Counted from the stretch's first letter, positions 1 through 7,196 are shown. The stretch: DNA of 13,252 nt from Gammaproteobacteria bacterium (GCA_003562535.1 PWUP01000254.1:1-13252); one strand, 5' to 3'. Notes: generated from the letters alone by a model not told the origin. Numbers and translations: made by a program.

Positions 1-170
1 CGCCGGAGACCCACACGCATTTGATGCACGCCTTCAATATCATCCCAAGAACGGGAGCTGGCTTCCCATTGCTCGATATAATCGAGATGTTGTTGCATCA
101 GCGCCACAAAAGCTTGGGCGACGGTCTGGTCAGTGGTCAAAGGGGAATCTTGTTTGGACAGTTTCAACAC
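1..170 (-). CDS. CHAD-domain protein, N-terminal fragment (runs off the left edge)
   Basis: Reading leftward from a GTG at 170-168 gives 56 open codons to the window edge. The fragment contains EGVHQMRVGLR near residues 46-56, which matches the opening helix of CHAD domains (conserved histidine alpha-helical domain), including the histidine and the basic residues after it. The GTG is preceded by AGGAG (183-179) with an 8-base gap; an in-frame GTG at 179 overlaps that site and is less likely. The CHAD motif begins within the first 50 residues, so there is no room for an N-terminal CYTH domain and this is probably a stand-alone CHAD protein. Known of the family: CHAD domains bind polyphosphate and some localise to polyphosphate granules. 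The ppk gene lies 4.4 kb away, which fits. The gene starts 78 bases after a small membrane-protein gene on the same strand and may be co-transcribed with it. Confidence 0.82.
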   Translation of the reverse strand, partial: MLKLSKQDSPLTTDQTVAQAFVALMQQHLDYIEQWEASSRSWDDIEGVHQMRVGLR

Positions 171-184
171 GTAAGGCACTCCTC

Positions 185-202
185 ATGTGAACTTAATGTG
201 AA
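185..202 (-). promoter_or_regulatory. Direct 7-mer repeat at 11-base spacing ahead of the CHAD gene
   Basis: On the minus strand the heptamer TTCACAT occurs twice in direct orientation, one DNA turn (11 bases) apart, just upstream of the CHAD ribosome binding site. A third partial copy (GTCACA) lies 8 bases further upstream. An 11-base period of 7-mers is the layout of PhoB and PhoP boxes, but the heptamer matches the E. coli PhoB half-site CTGTCAT at only four of seven positions. A regulator site is possible; chance is also possible. Confidence 0.25.
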
Positions 203-247
203 ATTGTGACAACATTCGACCTATATTACAGCGAATTGGCCGATAAT

Positions 248-628
248 TCATCCTTTATCGAGCCAACTGCCAATGACATCACGCAGCGTTTGGTACCACT
301 GAGGTACCGCTGTCTGCAAGTACACCCACACATCGGCGCTGATTCGATACAGCAGCTCGCGAATGTCCCGGCAAATGTGCACGGTGTCTTGAATATGGGG
401 ATGTTGCTGCTGAATCCAAGCCTCGGGCACATAAGACAACGCCACAATGACGGCCACCCAAAGGATTAAACGCAATATACCACGCCCCCAATGGGCCAAG
501 CGGCTCCGTCGTTGCGGCAGGGAAGCCACCGAACGGGGGTGAAGCTCATCCTCAGGGTGAGCCTCCGACTGCCACGCCCCACTCAGCGTCGGTTCTTCAC
601 GAGCCAGCGGATAAGCCGTGCGTTTCAT
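248..628 (-). CDS. Small single-span membrane protein of unknown function (126 aa)
   Basis: I do not recognise this family. The chosen start is the ATG at 628-626 (MKRTAYPL), which has GGTGA seven bases upstream. The frame stays open to a TTG at 703, giving 151 aa, but that start is less convincing. The protein has a charged, proline-containing N-terminal part (residues 1-45), a cluster of arginines (about 40-43), one hydrophobic segment (about 51-67, GILRLILWVAVIVALSYV), and an amphipathic C-terminal part rich in Trp, Tyr and Gln. The arginines before the span predict a cytoplasmic N-terminus and periplasmic C-terminus. It is transcribed toward the CHAD gene with a 77-base gap, so a two-gene unit is plausible. 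Codon use and base composition resemble the neighbours. That it is a real gene is supported by the ribosome binding site and ordered membrane topology, not by homology. Confidence 0.6.
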   Translation of the reverse strand: MKRTAYPLAREEPTLSGAWQSEAHPEDELHPRSVASLPQRRSRLAHWGRGILRLILWVAVIVALSYVPEAWIQQQHPHIQDTVHICRDIRELLYRISADVWVYLQTAVPQWYQTLRDVIGSWLDKG

Positions 629-659
629 GCTCTGTTCACCATTCAGATAAGAAAATTGA

Positions 660-679
660 ACCGTTAACCATAGAACGGT
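660..679. promoter_or_regulatory. Inverted repeat ACCGTT-N8-AACGGT in a divergent intergenic region
   Basis: A perfect 6-bp dyad (660-665 with 674-679) lies between the divergent starts of the small membrane protein (628) and the exported binding protein (751). A weak plus-strand promoter can be drawn across it: TTGAAC at 656-661 and CATTAT at 680-685 with an 18-base gap, each matching four of six consensus positions. If real, the dyad would sit between -35 and -10, a common operator position. Confidence 0.25.
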
Positions 680-750
680 CATTATCACTATTAAATTGGC
701 CAAAAAAGCCTTAATCTTTTATGTGCTATCACCTCATCAGGAGACTCAAT

Positions 751-1686
751 ATGTCGCTTCGACATTCTACCAGTGTCTTACTCCTTGCCGGGTTCAGCGT
801 GCTTGCTCACTCGGCAGGGGCGCAAACCATTCATGCCGGTTCCCCAACCGGTAGTTATACCAATGACTTTTGCCCGCAAGTGGAAAAAGTCTTGAGAATA
901 CAGTATTTCGAACACCGCTGCGCCACCAGCGATGGCAGCGGCGATAATGTCGCTAAAGTCTTGGCTAACCCCGCCGATGTCGGGCTGGGTCAGTTTGACG
1001 TTGTGGCGGCTGCTAATGATGAAAATCCCGGCCAATTAGCCGTGGTCGATCCGGGTATCGGGCTGGAATGCTTGTATGCCGTCACCTCAGACACCCATGT
1101 GGATAGCTTACGCGGTCTATCGCCGCGTATGCCGGTTGCCCTACCCCCAGAACGCAGTGGTTCTAGTGGGACTTTCCGCTATCTGCAAACTTTGGACGAA
1201 AGTCTAGCGCAAATGCGCAGTATCACGTACTACGACAGCGCACTCAGCGCGGTACAGGCAGTGGCACAGGGCGATGCCGCTTTAGCCTTTTTCGTGCAAT
1301 TTCCCAATACCCGCAACCCTGTGTTCGAAGCGATTAACGATGCCGGGCTAGAATTCGTGCCGGTGATTAACCGCGAGATTCTGCGGCGTCAGGTGTCGGG
1401 ACAATCCGTGTATCAACCCCAAGAAGTGGTCGTCACCCCGGCCGGTCTACTGGGGCGGCTCACTGGGCGCGATCCTAAGAAAATCATCACCACCTGCATG
1501 CCCGTGGTGTTGTTCACCGGTGATCCCGGACTGTTTCCCGAAGGCAGTGCCGAACACCAAGACCAAAACGATTTAATCCAACAGTTGGCTAAAACCCAAG
1601 CCCCCAGCGGCGGTGAGTGGACGGATATTTTCAGAAACGCCGTGGCGGTCAGCCGCGAGCGAGTCGAATCCCTGCTGGATCGTTAA
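751..1686 (+). CDS. Exported TAXI-like solute-binding protein
   Basis: The start at 751 (MSLRHSTSV) is chosen over the ATG at 721 because CAGGAG at 738-743 is seven bases upstream and a normal signal peptide then begins at residue 1: short basic start, hydrophobic core about residues 8-19, and AGA-Q cleavage after residue 24. The mature protein (about 287 aa) opens with HAGSPTGSYTNDFCPQVEKVL and continues with a stretch ending ANPADVGLGQFDVVA. This is the layout of the TAXI branch of periplasmic binding proteins (glycine-rich ligand loop, then a segment reading as a count of resident ligand). Length fits that fold. TAXI proteins normally feed a TRAP membrane subunit, but none is present here, so the partner and ligand are unknown. 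The mature part has four cysteines (in NDFCPQV, EHRCATS, GLECLYA and TTCMPVV), enough for two disulfides. Assignment to the periplasmic binding fold is fairly secure; the TAXI label is a family-level inference. Confidence 0.72.
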   Translation: MSLRHSTSVLLLAGFSVLAHSAGAQTIHAGSPTGSYTNDFCPQVEKVLRIQYFEHRCATSDGSGDNVAKVLANPADVGLGQFDVVAAANDENPGQLAVVDPGIGLECLYAVTSDTHVDSLRGLSPRMPVALPPERSGSSGTFRYLQTLDESLAQMRSITYYDSALSAVQAVAQGDAALAFFVQFPNTRNPVFEAINDAGLEFVPVINREILRRQVSGQSVYQPQEVVVTPAGLLGRLTGRDPKKIITTCMPVVLFTGDPGLFPEGSAEHQDQNDLIQQLAKTQAPSGGEWTDIFRNAVAVSRERVESLLDR

Positions 1687-1711
1687 GAACTCACTGCGTC
1701 TCACCCTAGCC

Positions 1712-1735
1712 CTCTCCCCCATAAATGGGGGAGAG
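1712..1735. terminator. Perfect 10-bp hairpin between convergent genes
   Basis: CTCTCCCCCA (1712-1721) pairs perfectly with TGGGGGAGAG (1726-1735) around a TAAA loop. It sits 26 bases after the stop of the binding-protein gene and 15 bases before the end of the convergent transglycosylase gene, where a two-way terminator would be expected. Neither strand has a T-tract after the stem, so it is not a textbook intrinsic terminator. The sequence leading into it (CTCACCCTAGCCCTCTCC, from 1700) resembles a palindrome that is dispersed in many proteobacterial genomes, so it may be a repeat element that also shields mRNA ends. Confidence 0.55.
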
Positions 1736-1750
1736 CGGACTTAACGCTGA

Positions 1751-3718
1751 TCATTGGGTATGGTTACTAGGCCGAACGGGCGGCATCAGCGCGTGCAACG
1801 CGGGGGGGGCACCACCTAAACGCCAGCCATACACCACGTAATATTCCATAATCCGGCGAATATACCGACGGGTTTCAAAAAACGGGATGGTTTCTGCCCA
1901 GATGTCCGCATCCATAGGCTCATGCTCCGGCAACCAGCTCCGCACCCGACTGGCTCCGGCATTGTAAGCGGCGGAAGCCAATACCGGATTGGTTTGCAAA
2001 CGCTGTAGGTTGCCGCGTAAATAATGGGCACCGTACTGAATATTGGTCGGCGGATGCAATAAGCGCCGCTCTCCTGCCCAAGTTTCGCCACGTTCACGCG
2101 CAATGCGTTGGCCGGTTGTAGGCAAAATCTGCATTAAACCCAGGGCATTGGCTGATGAACGGGCGTCCTCTTGAAACAGACTCTCTTGCCGCATCACCGC
2201 ATAGATCCAAGCTGGATCAATCCCTTGCGTTTGCGCTGCACTCACGACCTGCTCTCGGTATGGCAAGGGAAAACGCAGCGTCAAATCATCCCACTCATCG
2301 GCACGCACCAATGCGACCACCGCTTGCCGATGCCATCCCCAGCGATCGGCTAAAACCGCTGCTGTACGCAACGCCTGCGGTGAACCATTATTTAATAAAT
2401 GCCGCCATTCACGGCGAGCGTCAACATCCCGCTCTAGGTAGGTTAATTCACGAATTCTGAGCAAGGCAGAGCCGGCGGATGTCGCCATCCAGTTCTGAGG
2501 CACTGCACTGGGGTGATGAGTGATGGTATAAGGCTGTTGCAAACGATCAGCGGCGAGAAAACCGTAATAATCACGTTGACTGGCCAGCTCGGTATACAAG
2601 GCCCGAGCGGCACCGGGTTCACCTAGAGCCTCTAAAGCACGCGCCCGCCAATAGCGCCATCGCAGTTGTTGGGCGCTGGTAGCGCTTAAACGCTCGGTCT
2701 GGCGTAATACTTCGGGCCAGTCCTGAGCGCGCAAGGCCACACGAATCCGCCAGGCTTCGACCGACTCATCCACCCAAGGCTCGGGGATAGCCGCCAGCCG
2801 TTCGGCCGCACCAGGATGACCACGGGCGGCAACGAATACCGCTAACTGCCGCTGTAAAGCGTTCCACTCTGGATCACTAGCGCGCCGATAGCGGGCTTGT
2901 AATTGGTCAAACAGCGGCGCGGTCGCTACGGAATCGCGGCGTACCAGCACACGCAAGCCATGCAAGGCAAGATCAGCCGCATAGGGTTGATCGGCATCAA
3001 GCCGCCGAATCCGCCCGGGGTCGGCATGAATGGCTAACCAGCGTTCAGCCACAGTACGGCGCTCGCCTTGTAGTAAGTTATATAGATAACGGGCTAGACC
3101 GTCTTGCCCAGCCGCCATCGCCAAACCAAAGCGCTGCCAAATCCGTTCTTGGGTAAACCCGCCCCGTTCGCGCCATACGGCGAAAACCGGATCACACGCC
3201 GGAGGACGTGAGTGACCGTATACCCATACGGATTCAATCCCCTCTAAAGCCGCACTGGTGTGTCCCTGACTCAGCAAGGCTCGCCGGTACAAACAATCTA
3301 GGGTGACGTTATCACTCGGTTGATAATCTCGCAGGAATTGATCCCAGCGCTGATTATGCGCCAAATGGTGTAACCATTGGATACGCAAGCGCTCGGCCAG
3401 CGGTAGATCGGCATAATCACGGATAAACGCTTGGATCTCAGTCGCCGGAAATTCACCCAGACGTTGATGGAGATCGCGATACGCTAAATAAGGATACAGC
3501 GGATAATCACGCAGGGCGGTTCGAGCACCGTTGAGCGCATCACGCTCACCAGCCGCCAAGGCCGCATCAGCAACTCGAAACAGTTCACGCTGGCGGGTAT
3601 AATCCGGTGCGGCCACAACAGTGCTGGCCCACACCAAGAGCAGCAGACTGGCGCTGAGTTTAACCCCCCAGCGCCTGTTGCCGATAATAGTGGTAAAAAC
3701 GGAGCACACGCGGAACAT
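1751..3718 (-). CDS. slt: Soluble lytic murein transglycosylase, Slt70 type
   Basis: Cleaves the MurNAc-GlcNAc bond of peptidoglycan in the periplasm, forming 1,6-anhydro ends. The C-terminal catalytic domain is clear: WIYAVMRQESLF carries the catalytic glutamate (E512 from the start used here), followed by GLMQILPTT, NIQYGAHYL and ASAAYNAG. Before it lies a helical superhelix region (about residues 40-490), as in E. coli Slt70, and the length (655 aa) fits. A signal peptide core (SASLLLLVWAS) ends at VAA-PD near residue 37. The start is uncertain: ATG 3718 and an in-frame TTG at 3736 both lie inside the upstream gene, and no good ribosome binding site precedes either. There is no ATG or GTG between the upstream stop (3660) and the signal peptide core, so some overlap seems necessary. 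The arrangement implies translational coupling to the upstream transglycosylase gene. Confidence 0.9.
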   Translation of the reverse strand: MFRVCSVFTTIIGNRRWGVKLSASLLLLVWASTVVAAPDYTRQRELFRVADAALAAGERDALNGARTALRDYPLYPYLAYRDLHQRLGEFPATEIQAFIRDYADLPLAERLRIQWLHHLAHNQRWDQFLRDYQPSDNVTLDCLYRRALLSQGHTSAALEGIESVWVYGHSRPPACDPVFAVWRERGGFTQERIWQRFGLAMAAGQDGLARYLYNLLQGERRTVAERWLAIHADPGRIRRLDADQPYAADLALHGLRVLVRRDSVATAPLFDQLQARYRRASDPEWNALQRQLAVFVAARGHPGAAERLAAIPEPWVDESVEAWRIRVALRAQDWPEVLRQTERLSATSAQQLRWRYWRARALEALGEPGAARALYTELASQRDYYGFLAADRLQQPYTITHHPSAVPQNWMATSAGSALLRIRELTYLERDVDARREWRHLLNNGSPQALRTAAVLADRWGWHRQAVVALVRADEWDDLTLRFPLPYREQVVSAAQTQGIDPAWIYAVMRQESLFQEDARSSANALGLMQILPTTGQRIARERGETWAGERRLLHPPTNIQYGAHYLRGNLQRLQTNPVLASAAYNAGASRVRSWLPEHEPMDADIWAETIPFFETRRYIRRIMEYYVVYGWRLGGAPPALHALMPPVRPSNHTQ

Positions 3719-4466
3719 AGGTCTGAGTTTCAGCAAAAGGTGGAATTTGACGACCGTGACGAATCACAGCATTTTCACCCGCATTGTAGCCTGCTAAGGC
3801 TAACTGCACATCATTATTAAAGTGATTTAATAACCAGCGCAGATAGCGCACCCCTCCTTCGATATTAGCAACGGGATCAAAGGCATTACTGACCCCAAAT
3901 CGCTCTGCGGTCGCCGGCATAAGCTGCATTAACCCCATTGCCCCAGCCGGTGAGACCGCATTGGGGTTAAATGCTGATTCGGCACTGATCACCGCATGGA
4001 CTAAATAAGGATCGATCCCATGCTGGGTGGCAATGCGGGTAATATACGGGGCATACTGCTGGCGATTGGTTTCATTAACGCGAAAGGGCAACCCCGTCGA
4101 GCCAGCAGGCACAGGTACCGAGGCGGAGCGCACTTGGCGGCCCTCACGCGGCGCAATAAGCTGCCACTCGCCACGCGAGGTGGAGATCCCCCCCTGAGCC
4201 ACTGGCGCTGAGGACAATACCGTATCGGTTTGCTGAGCCGGTTCAGGTGCAACAGTTGAGGATGACGGGCGTGGGCGCTGGTATTGCGGCGTGGCCATCA
4301 CCCGCTGGTAACGGCCATCACCTTGAGGATTATTGGTGATATGCCGCACCCCATTGCTGTCCACATACATATAAATATCGGCTTGCGCTGTACCGAGCAG
4401 CCATCCACTAAAAATGGCCGTTACCAAGACTAAGCGCACGCCCCTCATCGTCAAAACGATTTGCAT
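3660..4466 (-). CDS. Lytic transglycosylase with N-terminal DUF4124 domain
   Basis: A 268-residue exported enzyme. The start at 4466 (MQIVLTMRG) has AGGT nine bases upstream; an earlier in-frame codon at 4559 would put a cysteine-rich stretch ahead of the signal peptide and is rejected. Signal peptide: core about residues 10-25, cleavage AQA-D after residue 29. Residues about 30-55 (DIYMYVDSNGVRHITNNP) match the DUF4124 motif seen at the start of many proteobacterial envelope proteins. A proline/serine-rich linker follows. Residues about 140-255 form an SLT domain: VISAESAFNPNAVS with catalytic E163, GLMQLMPATAERFGV, NIEGGVRYLRWLL, and LALAGYNAGENAV. It is the same chemistry as the Slt70-type enzyme downstream, whose likely start overlaps this gene by 59 bases. 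The overall layout resembles small family 1 transglycosylases rather than Slt70. It is divergent from ppk across 143 bases. Confidence 0.9.
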   Translation of the reverse strand: MQIVLTMRGVRLVLVTAIFSGWLLGTAQADIYMYVDSNGVRHITNNPQGDGRYQRVMATPQYQRPRPSSSTVAPEPAQQTDTVLSSAPVAQGGISTSRGEWQLIAPREGRQVRSASVPVPAGSTGLPFRVNETNRQQYAPYITRIATQHGIDPYLVHAVISAESAFNPNAVSPAGAMGLMQLMPATAERFGVSNAFDPVANIEGGVRYLRWLLNHFNNDVQLALAGYNAGENAVIRHGRQIPPFAETQTYVPRVLRFYHYYRQQALGG

Positions 4467-4498
4467 CTTATAATGACCTAAACAAGACTGTAACAAAA

Positions 4499-4527
4499 AA
4501 GACAAAATTACCATATTGGCGTATAAT
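4499..4527 (+). promoter_or_regulatory. Candidate sigma-70 promoter for ppk
   Basis: A perfect -10 hexamer TATAAT (4522-4527) lies 17 bases after AAGACA (4499-4504), which shares GACA with the -35 consensus. Transcription would start near 4534 and leave an untranslated leader of about 75 bases before the ppk ATG at 4610. The upstream stretch is A/T rich (4490-4510). This is the best promoter-like match in the ppk/transglycosylase divergent region; I see no equally good one for the minus strand. Confidence 0.5.
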
Positions 4528-4609
4528 CTACAGCAAAAATGGCACCGCCCAATAATCAAAGCGTTTTACCGTTGATTTATTAGCATTCTACCGCACCAAA
4601 GGCTGTCTG

Positions 4610-6919
4610 ATGATGATAATTGAAACAACACGCCACGACACGACTGAACTGACCTCAACAATGGATGAGTCACTGTCCGAACCGGTTGCTGAGTCAGCCA
4701 CCGTGATTCCATTACCTGAGCCAGCCACTCAAGCCAGTTCAGTGGCTGATAAACTCCCCCAAACAGACGAACCTAAAGATATGACCAAACACAGTTCTCA
4801 TGATAATCACTTTGATATCGACAGTCCCGAATGGTATCTCAACCGTGAGTTGACTTGGCTGGCGTTTAATCGGCGCGTACTTAATGAAGCTGAAGACGAG
4901 CGCACCCCCCTACTCGAACGGGTGAAATTCTTAGCCATTGTCAGTGGCAACCTCGATGAATTTTTCATGAAGCGCATCGGGGGGCTAAAACAACAAGTCG
5001 GTGCTGGGATCAAAGAAACCTCAGTGGATGGGCGCACCCCAGAACAACAAATTGCTGAGTGTTACGCGGAAGTCCAAGATATTGAAGCACGGCAATGTGC
5101 CGTTTGGGACACCTTGCAGCCTTTGCTGGCGGAACAGGATATTTATGTCAAGTCGTATGCCGATTTGAGCTCAAAACAGCAAAAAGAACTGCGTGAACAT
5201 TACATTACCAATATTTTTCCGCTGGTCACTCCACAATCGATTTCTCCGGCGCATCCATTCCCATTCGTGTCAAATTTGTCGTTAAATCTGCTGGTAGGGG
5301 TGCGTTATCCAGAGAGCCAACAGATCACCCTGACTCGGATCAAAGTGCCTCTAGGCTCCGGGGTGCCGCGCTTTTTGACGCTGTCCGATTCGGCGACCTT
5401 TGTCCAACTCGAAGATGTCATGACCAACAACCTAGACCTGCTGTTTCCGGGCATGGTGGTCGAGTCCTGCGAGCTGTTTCGTGTCACCCGCAATGCCGTC
5501 ACGGAAAAAGACGAAGAGCAAGCCGAGGATTTGCTGGCCATGATCGAATCCGAACTGCGGGAACGCCGATTTGCGCCGATTGTGCGCTTGCAGATTCAAT
5601 CGGGTATGTCCAGCGTACACAGTGGCATGTTGGCCGCTGAGCTGGGCTTGGATCAAGAAGCTGATGTGTTTGAAACCAAACACATGATGGGGTTATCCAG
5701 TTTATTCCAAATCCTATCGGTTGATCGACCGGACTTATCGGATCCACCGCATCATCCCACGGACAATGCCAAATTAGTGACGGCGAGCAATATTTTCCAT
5801 GCCATCCGCGACACCGGCCCTATTTTGCTGCAACATCCTTATGAGTCCTTCGTGACCTCGGTCACCCGCTTTGTGCGCGATGCCAGCCGTGATCCCAAAG
5901 TGCTGGCGATGAAAATGACCTTATACCGCACCTCGGAGGACACCAAGATCGTCGATTACCTGATCGACGCGGCGCGTAACGGCAAACAAGTGGCCGTGGC
6001 CGTAGAACTCAAAGCCCGCTTTGACGAGGCGGCTAATATCCGTTGGGCGAACCGCTTGGAAGAAGCCGGTATCCACGTCACCTACGGGGTAGTGGGGCTT
6101 AAAACCCATTGTAAGGTGATTTTTGTGGTACGCCGCGATTACGACGGTCTGCGCCGCTATGCGCATATCGGCACGGGTAATTACAATGCCAGCACTGCCC
6201 GAATTTATACGGATCTGGGCATTCTGACCTGTGACCCGGTGATTGGCTCGGATTTAACTGAGTTATTCAATTATCTGACCACCGGCTATGTCCCCAAACG
6301 CAATTACCAAAAACTGCTGCCTGCCCCTAAATTGTTAAAATCGGGTTTAATCAGCCGCATTGAACGCGAAACCGAACATCATAAAGCAGGACGGCATAGC
6401 CTGATTCAATTCAAGATGAATGCGCTGGAAGACGTTGATGTAACCCGCGCCTTATATCAAGCCGCGCAAGCCGGGGTTAAAATTGATCTGATCGTGCGTG
6501 ACACCTGCCGACTGCGACCGGGTATTCCGGGGCTTTCGGAAACGGTACGGGTTATTTCCATCGTCGGGCGCTTCTTAGAACACCCGCGCATTTACTACTT
6601 CCATAATGACGGTGCGGAAGAGTATTACATCGGTTCAGCCGATTGCATGAAACGCAATCTGGAGTCACGGGTTGAGGTCGTCACCCCGATAGAAGATGAA
6701 AGTTTACAAGCGGAGTTACGGCAACTGATCGACACCCAACTCAACGATCAGCGCAGCGCTTGGGAAATGGCCTCTGATGGCCGTTATCACCAACGCCGCC
6801 CCAGTGGTGATGATGACCCACGCGGCAGCCATGAAATCCAGATTGAACAGGCGGAAAAGCGCCAAAAAAGCAGCCTGCGGCTCAAAAAACGCCTACCTCA
6901 GGGGTTACCGAAACGGTAA
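4610..6919 (+). CDS. ppk1: Polyphosphate kinase 1
   Basis: Reversibly polymerises the terminal phosphate of ATP into inorganic polyphosphate, usually at the membrane periphery. The core starts near residue 75 (WYLNRELTWLAFNRRVL, then SGNLDEFFMKR), typical of the PPK1 N domain. Active-site residues are all present at a constant offset from E. coli PPK: R440 (MTLYRT), R470 (KARFDE), H500 in GLKTHCKV (counterpart of the phosphorylated H435) and H519 in YAHIGTGNYN (H454). The start at 4610 has AAAGG (4598-4602) seven bases upstream; a second ATG follows directly. Against the 688-residue E. coli enzyme this 769-residue protein has about 65 extra N-terminal residues, acidic and Thr/Ser/Pro-rich without an evident domain, and a basic C-terminal tail (ending RLKKRLPQGLPKR). 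An internal ATG at 4781 would remove most of the N-terminal extension but has only a weak ribosome site. No ppx lies beside it. Confidence 0.96.
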   Translation: MMIIETTRHDTTELTSTMDESLSEPVAESATVIPLPEPATQASSVADKLPQTDEPKDMTKHSSHDNHFDIDSPEWYLNRELTWLAFNRRVLNEAEDERTPLLERVKFLAIVSGNLDEFFMKRIGGLKQQVGAGIKETSVDGRTPEQQIAECYAEVQDIEARQCAVWDTLQPLLAEQDIYVKSYADLSSKQQKELREHYITNIFPLVTPQSISPAHPFPFVSNLSLNLLVGVRYPESQQITLTRIKVPLGSGVPRFLTLSDSATFVQLEDVMTNNLDLLFPGMVVESCELFRVTRNAVTEKDEEQAEDLLAMIESELRERRFAPIVRLQIQSGMSSVHSGMLAAELGLDQEADVFETKHMMGLSSLFQILSVDRPDLSDPPHHPTDNAKLVTASNIFHAIRDTGPILLQHPYESFVTSVTRFVRDASRDPKVLAMKMTLYRTSEDTKIVDYLIDAARNGKQVAVAVELKARFDEAANIRWANRLEEAGIHVTYGVVGLKTHCKVIFVVRRDYDGLRRYAHIGTGNYNASTARIYTDLGILTCDPVIGSDLTELFNYLTTGYVPKRNYQKLLPAPKLLKSGLISRIERETEHHKAGRHSLIQFKMNALEDVDVTRALYQAAQAGVKIDLIVRDTCRLRPGIPGLSETVRVISIVGRFLEHPRIYYFHNDGAEEYYIGSADCMKRNLESRVEVVTPIEDESLQAELRQLIDTQLNDQRSAWEMASDGRYHQRRPSGDDDPRGSHEIQIEQAEKRQKSSLRLKKRLPQGLPKR

Positions 6920-6920
6920 C
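6904..6920 (+). terminator. Hairpin spanning the ppk stop codon
   Basis: GTTACCG (6904-6910) and CGGTAAC (6914-6920) pair perfectly around AAA, with the ppk TAA inside the right arm. It is followed by TTATAG, not a true T-tract, and six bases later by another hairpin. It may act with that second hairpin in stopping transcription or protecting the 3' end; alone it is a weak terminator. Confidence 0.4.
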
Positions 6921-6925
6921 TTATA

Positions 6926-6990
6926 GTCGGGCACAGGACGTGCCCGACGACCCGCCTATGATGTCGGGCAACGCTGCGCTTTTGCCCGAC
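6926..6990. repeat. Pair of REP-like hairpins sharing a GTCGGGCA stem
   Basis: Hairpin one: GTCGGGCAC (6926-6934) with GTGCCCGAC (6940-6948), loop AGGAC. Hairpin two: GTCGGGCAA (6963-6971) with TTGCCCGAC (6982-6990), loop of ten bases. The stems share eight bases and the hairpins lie 14 bases apart in the same orientation, the arrangement of a REP doublet just after a coding region. Such elements are known to stabilise upstream mRNA and to be mobilised by REP-associated transposases; no such transposase gene is in the window. Confidence 0.65.
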
Positions 6991-7036
6991 CTACCGCTCG
7001 CTGTTGTCCGGTAATCCGTTTGAATGGCTATATACA

Positions 7037-7081
7037 CCAGCAAAACACCTGCAAGGCGGCCATCCGCAACATCACACATTA
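7037..7081. repeat. 45-bp direct repeat, copy A
   Basis: Matches 7445-7489 at 43 of 45 positions with no gaps; the differences are A7039/G7447 and C7061/T7469. The copies are in the same orientation, 408 bases apart. Copy B overlaps the end of the peptidase gene, while copy A lies in non-coding sequence, so copy A is either a duplicated relic of the gene end or one instance of a dispersed repeat. Confidence 0.85.
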
Positions 7082-7105
7082 CTTTCACAACGCGATAAGG
7101 TGCGT

Positions 7106-7196
7106 TTATAGGATGTGCCGACGCTAGGAGGCGCATCTTATAATTCAGCGCATCAATCGCGAACGATGCGCCTCCTAACGTCGGCACATCCTATAA
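7106..7196. repeat. Long inverted repeat with 32-bp arms, MITE-like
   Basis: Arms 7106-7137 and 7165-7196 are complementary at 31 of 32 positions (mismatch at 7124), around a 27-base loop. The loop begins with TATAATTCAGCGC (7139-7151), repeated directly at 7192-7204 just over the end of the right arm. The loop's GCGCATC (7148-7154) can pair with GATGCGC (7165-7171), which is also part of the long stem, so two exclusive folds exist. There is no coding capacity and no clear target-site duplication. It may be a miniature element or a larger member of the palindrome family around it. Confidence 0.7.

Noticed and set aside
206..469. 87-aa plus-strand frame antisense to the small membrane protein
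   Set aside because: It is in the shadow of the minus-strand frame, has no ribosome site and resembles no family; the minus frame has ordered membrane topology.
4488..4505. PhoB-box-like CTGTAAC followed by A-rich sequence ahead of ppk
   Set aside because: Only the first heptamer resembles the half-site; the second, 11 bases on, matches at about three of seven positions.
3736..4559. Longer starts for the two transglycosylases (TTG at 3736, codon at 4559)
   Set aside because: For the smaller gene the extension precedes a complete signal peptide. For slt the TTG lacks a ribosome site, although it cannot be fully excluded.
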